Source: Streptomyces bicolor
GTDB taxonomy: Bacteria; Actinomycetota; Actinomycetes; Streptomycetales; Streptomycetaceae
Direction of reading: 5' to 3'
Length of the DNA: 64,000 nt
Assembly (NCBI RefSeq): GCF_000719285.1
Contig: NZ_JOFS01000046.1
Coordinates: 1-64,000 of the forward strand
Shown here: positions 55,635 to 64,000 of the stretch, in pieces
How positions within the stretch are numbered: position 1 is the stretch's first letter
Layout: every line of letters begins with the position of its first letter
Translations under genes and position numbers: made by a program
Notes under the pieces: generated by a model
Database searches by the model: none
The model's input: only the letters and a program-made list of their open reading frames with translations
Told to the model about the DNA's origin: nothing

Positions 55635-57878
55635 TCAGGGAGTGGTCAGTTCATAGAAGCCCCTGCCGAAGGTCGCGGCCACCAGGCGGCGGTGACCCGC
55701 GTCGTACTCGATGTCGTCGACCGGCACCTGCGGCATGCCGCGGCCGAGCCGCAGCCAGTGGCCGCCGCCCGTGACGCTGGTGAAGACGCCCTGGTCGGTG
55801 CCGATGTAGAGGATCCCGCCGCGGGCGACGACCAGGTCGTTGACGGGCGCCGCCGGGAGGTTGCCCGACAGGTTCCGCCAGTGCCGGCCGCCGTCGGTGC
55901 TGCCGTAGACATGGGGCAGCGGGGAGCCGGAGCGGTAGCCGGAGTGCGTGGTCCAGACGCGGTCGGGATTCCTCGGGTCGACGACCACCCGGGTCACCCA
56001 GGGCAGGCCCTCGGCCAGCTTGGTCCACGTCGTCCCGAGGTCCCGGGTGACCCAGACGCGGCCGTCGTCCGTGCCGACGTACACGGTCCTGCCGTCGCCC
56101 GCCGGGGCGATGGAGGTGATCGTGCCGTAGTTGGTGTAGATCGGGTCGGGGCCCGGGCCGCCGCTGAGGTCCTGGCTGATCGGCTGCCAGGTGGCGCCGC
56201 CGTCGGTGGAGCGGTTCAGCACCTCCGAGCCGTAGTAGAGGATCTTCGGGTCGCGCGGATCGAAGACCACCGGGGTGAACCAGTTGCGGCGCTTGTACGT
56301 CGTCCGGTCCGCGAAGTACGTGAGCGTGTCGCCGCCGTCGGTCGAGCTGAAGCAGTTGCCGTACTGGTAGCAGGCGAAGACGTTGTTCACATCGGTCGGG
56401 TTGATCAGGTTTTCCTCGCCGTCGCCGCCGAGGTACTCGTTGAACCCCTCCCCGCCCCAGGAGCGCAGCGAGCCGTTGTCCTGGGCGCCGCCCGAGATCC
56501 GGGTGACGTCCTGCGGGCTGATCGCCGCGCTGTAGAGCTGGGTGTACGGCTGGTGGCGGGACTTCACCCAGCCGCCGTCGCCGCCCGAGTCGGAGCGGTA
56601 GACGCCGCCGTCGTTGCCGAGGTAGACGCGACCCGGACGACGCGGGTCCCACACCATGGCGTGCTGGTCGACGTGCATGCTGGTGTCGTCGGCCGTCCAG
56701 GTGTCGCCGCCGTCCTTCGTGGTCATCAGGGGCACGCCGGCCAGATGCACATGCTCGCTGTCCCTGGGGTCGATCCACACCTTGCCGAACCACCAGCCGA
56801 AGCTGGACTGGGAGCCCGTCAGATCATCGTTGGCAGGGGTGCGCCTCCAGCTGTCGCCGCTGTCGGAGGAGGCGTAGAAGCCCTCGAAGGGGCCACTGGC
56901 CTTGTTGACGATCGCATAGAGCCGCTCGCCGGCGACCGCCAGGCCGATGCGCCCCACGTCCGGGCCCGCGGCCGGCAGCCCGCCGCCGAGCCGCTGCCAG
57001 GTCGCGCCGTCGTCCGTGCTGCGGAAGACGCCCGAGCCGACACCGCCGTACGTCCGCAGTTCGGGCGTTCGGCGGTGGTCCCACAGCACGGCGTAGAGGC
57101 GGTCGCCGTCGACCACGATCTCGGTGGCGCCGGTGAACTCGGTGGCGCCGGCGAGGATCCGCTCCCAGGTCGCGCCGCCGTCCTCCGAGCGGTAGACGCC
57201 CCGGTCGCCACCGCCGTTGTACAGCGAGCCGGCCGCGGCGACATAGATGCGGCGCGGGTCGGCCGGGTCGACGGTGATGGCGCTGATCGCGCCGGAGTCG
57301 CGCAGGCCGATCCGCGTCCAGGTCCGGCCGCCGTCCCGGCTCCGGTACAGCCCCGTCCCCTCGTAGGTGATGCTCCCGCCGCCCGGGTTGGGCTCACCGG
57401 TGCCGACGTACAGGGTGCCGTCTGGGGCGGTGGCCACCGCGCCCATGGCCTGCGTCCAACTGTCGGGCCACACCGAGTGGAACGTGGCCCCGGCGTCCGT
57501 GCTGCGCCACAGCCCGCCGCTCGCGGCCGCCGCGTACAGGGTGTCGGCGCGCTTCGGGTCGAGCGCGAGGGAGACGATCCGCCCGCCGATGTTGGTGGGG
57601 CCGATGCCCTTCCAGCGTCCGCCGACGGTGGGCAGTTCGCGGGCCTGCGTGGCGGCGAGGTCATGGGCGTGGCGCGGAATCGACTGTCCCGGCAGGGTCT
57701 TCTGGAGGTAGCGGTACTCGGCGGGGGCGGCCGGCCCGCGAACCGGCCGGTACACATCCGAAGGGCCGGGCGGCGCGGCCGACCCGGACGGCGGGGTCGG
57801 CGCGGCCGCCGCAGGTGCCGCGAGCAACGCGGCGCCGGTGACCGCGGTGAGAACCAGAGACAGCAGACCTCTGCCCAT
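55635..57878 (-). CDS. Secreted sialidase/VPS10-like beta-propeller protein
   Basis: This protein of about 747 residues has a signal peptide (GLLSLVLTAVTGAALLAA, cut near AAAA). It is composed of ten or more BNR/sortilin-like repeats of the form YRSRDGGRTWTRIG and RSTDGGATWQPIS. These make one or two multi-bladed propellers typical of VPS10/xyloglucanase-like GH74 enzymes or photosystem assembly-like proteins. GH74 catalytic Asp residues cannot be confirmed by eye. ATG 57878 follows GAAGGGG; an upstream in-frame start at 58025 would put 49 residues before the signal peptide. It may bind or cut polysaccharide. Confidence 0.8.
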   Translation of the reverse strand: MGRGLLSLVLTAVTGAALLAAPAAAAPTPPSGSAAPPGPSDVYRPVRGPAAPAEYRYLQKTLPGQSIPRHAHDLAATQARELPTVGGRWKGIGPTNIGGRIVSLALDPKRADTLYAAAASGGLWRSTDAGATFHSVWPDSWTQAMGAVATAPDGTLYVGTGEPNPGGGSITYEGTGLYRSRDGGRTWTRIGLRDSGAISAITVDPADPRRIYVAAAGSLYNGGGDRGVYRSEDGGATWERILAGATEFTGATEIVVDGDRLYAVLWDHRRTPELRTYGGVGSGVFRSTDDGATWQRLGGGLPAAGPDVGRIGLAVAGERLYAIVNKASGPFEGFYASSDSGDSWRRTPANDDLTGSQSSFGWWFGKVWIDPRDSEHVHLAGVPLMTTKDGGDTWTADDTSMHVDQHAMVWDPRRPGRVYLGNDGGVYRSDSGGDGGWVKSRHQPYTQLYSAAISPQDVTRISGGAQDNGSLRSWGGEGFNEYLGGDGEENLINPTDVNNVFACYQYGNCFSSTDGGDTLTYFADRTTYKRRNWFTPVVFDPRDPKILYYGSEVLNRSTDGGATWQPISQDLSGGPGPDPIYTNYGTITSIAPAGDGRTVYVGTDDGRVWVTRDLGTTWTKLAEGLPWVTRVVVDPRNPDRVWTTHSGYRSGSPLPHVYGSTDGGRHWRNLSGNLPAAPVNDLVVARGGILYIGTDQGVFTSVTGGGHWLRLGRGMPQVPVDDIEYDAGHRRLVAATFGRGFYELTTP

Positions 57879-58147
57879 GAAGCCCCTTCCATCGTCATGG
57901 CGATCTCGAGCGGCAATGACGTTACGAGAGAAGGCAGTTGAGCAGAAGGGTGCTCGATGGTCAGCCTGGAGCCGATGGGTGCCTCCGACACTGGTGGGAT
58001 CCGGCCGGTCCACTGACGTAACCACCCACGGGGGTAGCTACAGGGCGTAAACCACCTGAAGGAAGGGAAAGGAGCTATACGGCAAACCGCGGGGAGTGGT
58101 CGTCAGTGCCCGGACTGCCGGGCCGGAAGCACTGGGAGGGGCCGTAC

Positions 58148-59614
58148 ATGGGCGGGAAGCCCTTGTATCTCGAACCGCGGCTGGAGTCGCGGCTGCGCTC
58201 ATTGCTGGACTCACCGGATCTGCTGCACACGCTCTCCGGCGCTCTCGGGTCTCCACTGAACCTGGTCGTCCCCGACCAACTCGCCGACAACCTCGAGCAG
58301 TTCCGCTCCGTCTACGGCAAGCACCACCTGTCCGGCCAGGTGTTCTTCGCCCACAAGGCCAACCGGTCCAGTGCCCTGCTGCGACGGCTCGCCGCCACGG
58401 ACGCAGGCGTGGACGTCGCCTCGCTGGGCGAGCTGCAACACGCCCTCGGCGCCGGATTCACGCCCGACCGGATCACCGCCACCGGCCCCAAGAACCCGGA
58501 GTTCCTGTGGCTGGCGGCCCGCACGTCGGTCACCGTCAGCCTCGACACGCGAGGTGAACTGGACCAACTCGCCGCACTGGTACGCAAACACGCCTTGCCG
58601 AGGGTCCGCATCCTGCTCCGGCTCTCGGGGTTCGAGGCGTCCGGTGTGCGGGTGCTGAGTCGCCGTAGCCGATTCGGCACCCCGGTGGGGGAGTTGGATC
58701 CCCTGCTGGAGGCCGTCGAGCGGCACGCCGACGTGGTCGACCCGGTCGGCGTGGCCTATCACCTGGACACGACGAGCCTCGCCGAGAAGGCCACCGCGCT
58801 GGAGGGCTGTCTGCGGGTGCTGGAGGAGTGCCGCAGCCGGGGGCTCAGGCCCCGGGCCGTGGACATCGGCGGCGGCTTCGGCGTCAACTACCTTACCGAC
58901 GGCGGGCAGTGGGAGCGGTACACGACCGAACTCACGGAAGCCGTCCTCGGCATCCGCCCGCCCCTGACCTACGGCGGCCACGGCTACGGACTGCGCAGCG
59001 AAGCCGGCACCCTGCGCGGCACGCTCGGCCTGTACCCCGCCCACCGCCCGGTCGCTGGAGCCCACTACCTCGACGAACTGCTGTCGCACCCGGCCGCGTC
59101 CCTCGGCGGCCGCCCCCTGGCCGCCCAACTGCTGGAGCACCTCTACGACCTGCAGACCGAACCCGGCCGGGCGCTGCTGGACCAGTGCGGACTGACCCTG
59201 ACGAAGGTCCTGGAGGTGCGTGACCAGGAGACCGGCGGGCCGTCGGCCGTACGGCTCGCGGCCAAGGCCGACGACGTCGCCCTGGAGGAGCACGGGGTGC
59301 TGATGGACCCCGTCGTCGTGCCACGCAGCCCGGCACGCGCCGCCACCGAACCGGTCGCCGTCCATCTCTTCGGCAGCCGTTGCCTGGAGTCCGACCTGAT
59401 CACCCGCCGCACGGTCTTCCTGCCCCGTCGCCCCGAACCGGGCGACCTGTTGGCGTTCGCCAACACGGCCGGCTACTGCATGGACTTCCACGCCACCCGT
59501 GCCCAGCACCAGCCCGTCGCCCGCAAGATCGCCGTCTGGCAGGAGGGCGACACCTGGCGCTGGTGCCTGGACGACCAGTACTGGCCGACCACACCCGTGG
59601 GGGGAGCGCAGTGA
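58148..59614 (+). CDS. Y4yA-family PLP-dependent decarboxylase-like enzyme
   Basis: This 488-residue type III-fold PLP enzyme is related to diaminopimelate/ornithine decarboxylases. QVFFAHKANRSSALLRRL contains the PLP lysine, then VDVASLGELQHAL, VGVAYHLDTTS and RPRAVDIGGGFGVNYLTD, the Gly-rich phosphate loop; the end LLAFANTAGYCMDFHATRAQ resembles the active-site Cys-Asp region. The sequence most resembles the Y4yA group first seen on the Rhizobium NGR234 plasmid. ATG 58148 has GGGAGGGG upstream, better than GTG 58106. Its stop overlaps the next gene. The product is unknown. Confidence 0.8.
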   Translation: MGGKPLYLEPRLESRLRSLLDSPDLLHTLSGALGSPLNLVVPDQLADNLEQFRSVYGKHHLSGQVFFAHKANRSSALLRRLAATDAGVDVASLGELQHALGAGFTPDRITATGPKNPEFLWLAARTSVTVSLDTRGELDQLAALVRKHALPRVRILLRLSGFEASGVRVLSRRSRFGTPVGELDPLLEAVERHADVVDPVGVAYHLDTTSLAEKATALEGCLRVLEECRSRGLRPRAVDIGGGFGVNYLTDGGQWERYTTELTEAVLGIRPPLTYGGHGYGLRSEAGTLRGTLGLYPAHRPVAGAHYLDELLSHPAASLGGRPLAAQLLEHLYDLQTEPGRALLDQCGLTLTKVLEVRDQETGGPSAVRLAAKADDVALEEHGVLMDPVVVPRSPARAATEPVAVHLFGSRCLESDLITRRTVFLPRRPEPGDLLAFANTAGYCMDFHATRAQHQPVARKIAVWQEGDTWRWCLDDQYWPTTPVGGAQ

Positions 59615-60942
59615 GGTACGACAGCATCACCGAGGCCATCGGCAACACACCGCTGGTGCGCATCGACCCGGCAGTGCACGGCCTGGGGCGCATCGACCTG
59701 TACGCCAAGCTGGAGCTGCTCAATCCCTTCGGTTCGGTCAAGGACCGGGCGGCCTGGAACATGGCGCGTCCACACCTGACCGCAGCGGCCTCCGCCACGG
59801 CCGAGGGGGCCGGCCAGGTCGTCGAGCTGTCGAGCGGCAACACCGCCAAGGCCCTGGCCGTCCTCGCGGGCATGCACGGCCTGACCTTCAAAAGCGTCAC
59901 CAACCGGATGCGCATCCCGGAGATCAAGGACCTGCTCCTGCTGCTCGGCGCGGAGATCGAGGAACTGCCCGGCCAGAGCGAGTGCCTGGACCCCACCGCC
60001 ACCGACGACCCGCTCACCCTCTTCCATCGCGCCCTCTCCGAGCCCGACAGCACGCTTCTGCACACCGACCAGTACTTCAACCCGCGCAACACCGAGGCCC
60101 ACTTCACCGGCACCGGACCGGAGATCGTCAAGGACCTGGACGGCCGGGCGCCGGACTGGTTCATCGCCTGCGTGGGCACCGCCGGCTCTTCCACCGGCGT
60201 CGCCCGCGCCCTGCGCGAACACGACCCCGCCGTACGGGTCGTCGGCCTGGTCGCGGCCAAGTCCGACTTCATCCCCGGCATCCGCACCATCGACGAGGCG
60301 CACGAGGTGGGCCTGTTCGACCCCGGTACCTACGACACGATCGAGTCGGTGAGCGCCGACGAGGCGATCGAGGGGATGCTCACCCTCAACCGCCGCTGCG
60401 GCATCCTGGCCGGCCCCACCGGAGGTGCCGCCTACTTCGGGGCCGTTCGCCAACTGCGTGCTCTGGATGAGAACCTGACGGAGCGCCAGTCGGCCGTCTT
60501 CATCGTCTGCGACCGCGTGGAGAGCTATCTGAGCTACGTCCGCCACCGGCGCCCCGACCTCTTCGGCCGCCCGCGCCGCAGGAACTCCCCGGCCGACCTG
60601 TCGGACGCCGAGATCCGCACGGCGCCGGCCATCACCGTCGCCGACGCCCAGGCGTGGATCGGCACCGGCGAACCGCTCGTCGTCGACCTGCGCAGCCCCT
60701 ATGCCTACGCTGCCCTGCACATCGACGGCTCCGTCAACATCGTCGACGAGCTCTTCGAGGAACTCCTGCACGGAGGGCTGCCGTTCAGCCGCAACCGCCC
60801 GGTCCTGCTGGCCTGCCCGGTCGGCGAGAAGTCCGCCCGCTACGCCGCCCTGCTGACCCGGATGGGCCATCCCGAGGTCCGTAGCCTCACCGGCGGCATC
60901 ATCGCCTGGCGCGACGCGGGCGCGCCCCTCGTCCGGGACTGA
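59611..60942 (+). CDS. Cysteine synthase-like PLP enzyme fused to a rhodanese domain
   Basis: This is a 443-residue fusion. Residues 1 to about 320 are a type II PLP enzyme: ITEAIGNTPLVRIDP, Lys44 in NPFGSVKDRAAWN, ELSSGNTAKALAVLAG and CVGTAGSSTGVARALRE. Residues about 350-440 form a rhodanese domain (VVDLRSPYAYAALHIDGSVN) with catalytic Cys in LLACPVGEKSARYAALL. GTG 59611 overlaps the preceding stop by 4 bp. Such a fusion could pass persulfide sulfur to an activated serine or similar, making a thiol amino acid. It is coupled with a Y4yA-type decarboxylase and a desulfurase-like protein. Confidence 0.85.
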   Translation: MRYDSITEAIGNTPLVRIDPAVHGLGRIDLYAKLELLNPFGSVKDRAAWNMARPHLTAAASATAEGAGQVVELSSGNTAKALAVLAGMHGLTFKSVTNRMRIPEIKDLLLLLGAEIEELPGQSECLDPTATDDPLTLFHRALSEPDSTLLHTDQYFNPRNTEAHFTGTGPEIVKDLDGRAPDWFIACVGTAGSSTGVARALREHDPAVRVVGLVAAKSDFIPGIRTIDEAHEVGLFDPGTYDTIESVSADEAIEGMLTLNRRCGILAGPTGGAAYFGAVRQLRALDENLTERQSAVFIVCDRVESYLSYVRHRRPDLFGRPRRRNSPADLSDAEIRTAPAITVADAQAWIGTGEPLVVDLRSPYAYAALHIDGSVNIVDELFEELLHGGLPFSRNRPVLLACPVGEKSARYAALLTRMGHPEVRSLTGGIIAWRDAGAPLVRD

Positions 60943-60946
60943 GCCC

Positions 60947-62164
60947 ATGACCGTACCCAGGACCGGCACCCAAGTCACACACGTCATCGATGAGCTGGGG
61001 GAGTGGCAGCGTGCCCTGCGCGCCCAGTTCCCCATCATCACCGCGCACCCGGAACTGGCCTACCTGGACAGCGCGGCCACCGCCCAGAAGCCACAGGCGG
61101 TACTCGACGCCGCCCACGCCTACCTCACCACGACCAACGCCAACGCCGGACGCGGCACCTACCCCTGGGCCAACCGGACCACGTCCCTGGTCGAGCAGGC
61201 CCGCGACCGGGTCAAGCGCTTCCTCGACGACCCCGCCCCCGAGCGCTCGGCCGTGCACTTCACCAGCGGTACCACCGAGGGCCTGCGCACCGTCGCCCTC
61301 GACTGGCTGCCCCGGCTTCTCGCGGACGGCGACGAGATCGTCGTCCCCGTCGCCGACCACGAGGCGAACATCGCGCCCTGGCTGGAGACCCAGCGGGACC
61401 TGGCCCGCCAGGGCGTCCACATCCGCGTGCGGCCGATGCCGTACCAGCGCTCCTCCGGCGACTACGACCACATCGCGCTCGGCGAACCGGCTAGCGGGCG
61501 ACCCCGGTTCGTCGCCGCCACCCACGTGCACCACGTCTACGGCGGCGACATGAACATCCACCGTATCCGCCGTGCCGTCGGTCCGGACGCGGTCATCTGC
61601 CTGGACGCGGCCCAGAGCATCGGCCATCTGCCGGTGTCCGTGGCGGAGTTGGACGTCGACTTCGTCGTCTTCTCAGGGCACAAGGCGATGGCCCTGCCCG
61701 GCACGGGAGCCGTCTGGGCCCGCCAGGCCCGTGGCCCGGAGTTCACGCCGGGCGGCTGGTCCGGCAGCCCCAACACCGTCGGCATCGCCTCCCTCACCAC
61801 CGCCCTGGACTGGCTGGAAGCCGCCGGGACCGACCGGATCGAGCGGTGGACGGTCGCCCTGGCGGCCCGGCTCACCGAGGGGCTGCGCCACCTGGAGACC
61901 TACGAGATCCTCGGCTGCCAGACCAGCCTGGCCGCGGACTCCTCCGTGCAGCGGCGCCTGGGCATCGTCACCTTCCGGCACCACGCCATCGACTCCTCCG
62001 ACCTGGGCTTCATCCTGTTCAGCCACGGCTTCATGGTCCGCTCCGACCACCACTGCCAAGGAAGCGCGGGGGAGCGGACCGGCTCGGTGCGGGTGAGTCT
62101 GCACGTCCACAACACCGCCGAGGAGATCGACCGGCTGCTGGCCGTCCTTGCCACCCTCGGGTGA
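60947..62164 (+). CDS. Class V aminotransferase/cysteine desulfurase-like enzyme (SufS type)
   Basis: This 405-residue fold type I PLP enzyme has AYLDSAATAQKPQAVLDAAH, NANAGRGTYPWANRTTSLVE, FTSGTTEGLRTVALDW, CLDAAQSIGHLP and the PLP lysine Lys246 in SGHKAMALPGTGAVWAR. The Cys loop is HHCQGSAGERTGSVRVS, in place of the SufS GHHCAQP segment. It starts 5 bp after the rhodanese fusion. It could supply sulfur to the rhodanese domain. Aminotransferase or C-S lyase activity is the alternative. Confidence 0.87.
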   Translation: MTVPRTGTQVTHVIDELGEWQRALRAQFPIITAHPELAYLDSAATAQKPQAVLDAAHAYLTTTNANAGRGTYPWANRTTSLVEQARDRVKRFLDDPAPERSAVHFTSGTTEGLRTVALDWLPRLLADGDEIVVPVADHEANIAPWLETQRDLARQGVHIRVRPMPYQRSSGDYDHIALGEPASGRPRFVAATHVHHVYGGDMNIHRIRRAVGPDAVICLDAAQSIGHLPVSVAELDVDFVVFSGHKAMALPGTGAVWARQARGPEFTPGGWSGSPNTVGIASLTTALDWLEAAGTDRIERWTVALAARLTEGLRHLETYEILGCQTSLAADSSVQRRLGIVTFRHHAIDSSDLGFILFSHGFMVRSDHHCQGSAGERTGSVRVSLHVHNTAEEIDRLLAVLATLG

Positions 62165-62184
62165 CGTACCGCCGTTAGAGGGAA

Positions 62185-62199
62185 TGGGAACCGTTTCCA
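62185..62199. promoter_or_regulatory. 7-1-7 inverted repeat (Zur- or LacI-like) upstream of methyltransferase
   Basis: TGGGAACCGTTTCCA is a 7-1-7 inverted repeat with one mismatch, shaped like actinobacterial Zur boxes and also like LacI-type operators. TAGGGT (62204-62209) nearby could be a -10 box for the gene at 62260. Confidence 0.4.
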
Positions 62200-62259
62200 C
62201 CTGTAGGGTCTGGCGCAGACAGTGCGAACAGGTGCGGAACGGCGAGGTGGCGCGACGGG

Positions 62260-63030
62260 ATGGGGCTGAGCCTGGCGACGGCCGAACGGTGGGTGGAGCG
62301 CTGGGAACTCCAGCAGCAGCGGTACGCCGTCGACCGCGAGGAGCGGTTCACGGTGATCGCCGATGTCGTCGAGCAGTCCGTGAGAGACCGGACCCGCCCG
62401 GCGATCGTGGACCTCGGCTGCGGTCCCGGGTCGCTGGCGGCGCGGCTGGCCCGGCGGCTGCCGGACGCCGACATCGTGGGGGTGGACATGGATCCGCTGC
62501 TGCTGGAGCTGGCCCGCACCCACCACGCGGACGCGGCCCGCTATGTCGACACGGTGATCGGTGAGGAGGGCTGGACCGAGGCCCTGGAGCTGGACCGGCC
62601 GCTGGACGCGGCCGTGTCGACGACGGCCCTGCACTACCTGGACGTCGACACCCTGCGCCGCACCTATGGCCGGCTTGCGGCGGTGCTGCGGCCCGGCGGC
62701 GTCCTGGTCAACGGCGATCATTTCCCGCACGACGACGGAGTGCTCGCCGAACTGGCCGGACACGTCGGACGCCGCCATGCCGCACGCCGGCACGACTTCG
62801 CCCACGAGGACTGGGCCTCCTGGTGGACGGCCGTCGCGGCGGACGCCGAGCTGGCCGACCTCCTCGCCGAACGCCGACGCCGCCTCCGGCCGCCGGTGAC
62901 GGGGGCGGTCGGAGGCGCGGCGCGCCTGTCGCCGTCCGCGCATCAACGGCTGCTGCGCCGGGCGGGGTTCGGGCATGTGGGTGTGGTCTGGCAGTACGGC
63001 GACAGCCACGTCCTCGTCGCGGTCCGCTGA
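62260..63030 (+). CDS. Class I SAM-dependent methyltransferase
   Basis: This 256-residue protein has motif I PAIVDLGCGPGSLAARLARR, motif II IVGVDMDPLLLELARTHHAD, then AVSTTALHYLDVDTL and VLRPGGVLVNGDHFPHDDG. It is separated from the PLP operon by 95 bp with an inverted repeat, so it may be regulated separately. If co-expressed it could methylate the operon's product. Alternatively it is unrelated. Confidence 0.85.
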   Translation: MGLSLATAERWVERWELQQQRYAVDREERFTVIADVVEQSVRDRTRPAIVDLGCGPGSLAARLARRLPDADIVGVDMDPLLLELARTHHADAARYVDTVIGEEGWTEALELDRPLDAAVSTTALHYLDVDTLRRTYGRLAAVLRPGGVLVNGDHFPHDDGVLAELAGHVGRRHAARRHDFAHEDWASWWTAVAADAELADLLAERRRRLRPPVTGAVGGAARLSPSAHQRLLRRAGFGHVGVVWQYGDSHVLVAVR

Positions 63031-63043
63031 CGGAGGTGTGTGG

Positions 63044-63060
63044 CGCCCGCGAGACGGGCG
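63044..63060 (+). terminator. Hairpin after methyltransferase gene
   Basis: CGCCCG-CGAGA-CGGGCG is a 6-bp GC stem 14 bp after the stop codon. It is a plausible weak terminator. Confidence 0.4.
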
Positions 63061-63170
63061 TTGGGCCTCACCGACTTCCATCTGTTGTCCGTCGGTCGGT
63101 GCCTCACCAAGCACAGCTAAAGGATCGCCCCGGCACCTTGACAGTGTGCGTACGGTTTCGCGACGTTTGA

Positions 63171-63212
63171 GCCTCGTCACAAAGTTCGACATGGGGGAAA
63201 ATGTGACGAGGC
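63171..63212 (+). promoter_or_regulatory. 11-bp inverted repeat in the 5' region of the GNAT gene
   Basis: GCCTCGTCACA (63171-63181) pairs perfectly with TGTGACGAGGC (63202-63212) around a 20-nt loop. A TTGACA (63139-63144) lies upstream. In the mRNA this would be a long hairpin 46 bp before the start codon, or it may be a dyad operator. The rest of the 228-bp gap shows no reading frame. Confidence 0.55.
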
Positions 63213-63258
63213 GCCAATACGTGCGCCTTGGGGGGATTCTGGGGGGAGCGGTATCGCC

Positions 63259-64000
63259 ATGCGATCCACGAGCGCCATCACGATTCACAGACCCGAAGAG
63301 CTGAACGAGTCGCTGCACCGCGCGTGGCACCGGGCGATGGACGAGTCACCCGACTACGCCAACCCCTTTCTGGCACCGGAGTTCACGATCGGCGTGAGCA
63401 GGTACCGCGGTGGGGCCAGGGTCGCGGTGCTGCGCGAGAACGAAGAGGCCGTCGGCTTCTTCCCCTACGAGCGCAACGCGTACGGGGTCGGCCGCGCCAT
63501 CGGTCTGGGCCTCTCCGACTGCCAGGCGCTCGTGCACCGGCCGGGCGTCACCTGGGATCCCCGCCAACTGCTGCGCTCCTGCGGGCTGTCCGTCTTCGAG
63601 TTCGATCACCTCGTCGCGCAGCAGCGGCCGTTCGGCCCGTACGTCACCGGGACGTTCGCGTCTCCCGTGCTCGACCTGAAGCCCGGCGAGGGCGACTACC
63701 CGGAGTGGCTGCGCGCCACCTACCCGGGGCTCGCCAAGACGACACTGAAGAAGGAGCGCCGGCTCGGCCGGGACGCTGGCGAGGTGCGGTTCGTCTACGA
63801 CGAGCGCGACCCGCGCGTGCTGCGCACACTGATGCGGTGGAAGTCGGCCCAGTACCGCAGGACGGGGCGGATGGACCGGTTCGCCAAGCCGTGGATCGTG
63901 GGCCTGGTGGACCACTTCTTCCAGGTCCGCGAGGAGCACTTCACCGGCATCCTGTCCGTGGTGTACGCCGGTGACCGGCCGGTCGCCGCGCACTTCGGGC
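63259..64000 (+). CDS. GNAT/CelD-like acyltransferase, C-terminus beyond window
   Basis: About 247 codons are present; the gene runs off the edge. After the start come ITIHRPEELNESLHRAWHRA, NPFLAPEFTIGV, VAVLRENEEAVGFFPYERN, YPGLAKTTLKKERRLGRDAG, TLMRWKSAQYRRTGRMDRFA and, at the edge, ILSVVYAGDRPVAAHFG. This is the BioF2/CelD-type (FemAB-related) GNAT pattern often found in Streptomyces polysaccharide or cellulose-like clusters. ATG 63259 follows GGGGGGAGCGG. The rest of the cluster lies outside the window. Confidence 0.8.
   Translation, partial: MRSTSAITIHRPEELNESLHRAWHRAMDESPDYANPFLAPEFTIGVSRYRGGARVAVLRENEEAVGFFPYERNAYGVGRAIGLGLSDCQALVHRPGVTWDPRQLLRSCGLSVFEFDHLVAQQRPFGPYVTGTFASPVLDLKPGEGDYPEWLRATYPGLAKTTLKKERRLGRDAGEVRFVYDERDPRVLRTLMRWKSAQYRRTGRMDRFAKPWIVGLVDHFFQVREEHFTGILSVVYAGDRPVAAHFG

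Noticed and set aside
55692..57941. 749-codon plus-strand frame opposite the propeller gene
   Set aside because: Val/Ala/Gly/Arg-rich mirror of the repetitive propeller gene; no start signals or domain.

Overview
The window is typical actinomycete DNA, most likely from a Streptomyces chromosome. It is very GC-rich, genes are packed on both strands with strong third-position GC, GTG and TTG starts are common, and the gene types fit (class F sortase, an SCO2400-type zinc-ribbon protein, Tat-exported amidohydrolase, many small regulators). No rRNA, tRNA, CRISPR array, insertion sequence or prophage was seen.

Region 1 (1-23.6 kb) is a large organosulfur-scavenging island. It holds an ssuABC sulfonate importer; parts of polar-amino-acid-type ABC importers (two permeases, two binding proteins, one ATPase); a flavin monooxygenase/acetyltransferase pair; a sfnG-ssuE-sfnB-ssuD-like operon predicted to take dimethyl sulfone through methanesulfonate to sulfite; a second SfnB/DszC-like acyl-CoA dehydrogenase homologue; an Rrf2-family regulator; and a glutathione-transferase-like protein. 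Five tiny reading frames with the motif (R/D)H(I/V)D and one or two late Cys codons precede the transcription units and look like cysteine-sensing leader peptides. A shared inverted repeat beside the Rrf2 gene may be its operator. The middle of the island (12.6-16 kb) is decaying: remnants of a luciferase-like monooxygenase and an ABC ATPase, plus apparent frameshifts in a LysR regulator and a DUF1684 protein.

Region 2 (23.6-43.4 kb) is mixed metabolism: a probable LacI-controlled glycosidase, methyltransferases, a macrolide-type glycosyltransferase, a glutamate-cysteine ligase homologue, a Gfo/Idh/MocA-ThuA sugar pair, a MerR/methyltransferase divergent pair, a DesK/DesR-like two-component system, a Tat-exported PD40-amidohydrolase fusion, and a dihydrolipoyl dehydrogenase.

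Region 3 (43.4-58 kb) is rich in exported proteins: a GH5 glycosidase, a truncated azlC with intact azlD, a secreted amidohydrolase with a discoidin-like domain, an acyltransferase, a highly repetitive charged surface protein next to a class F sortase, htpG, and a secreted multi-bladed propeller protein. Region 4 (58.1-64 kb) carries a tightly coupled three-gene PLP-enzyme operon (Y4yA-type decarboxylase, cysteine synthase-rhodanese fusion, SufS-like desulfurase), which may make a small sulfur or amino-acid-derived product. A methyltransferase and the start of a GNAT/CelD-like protein follow.
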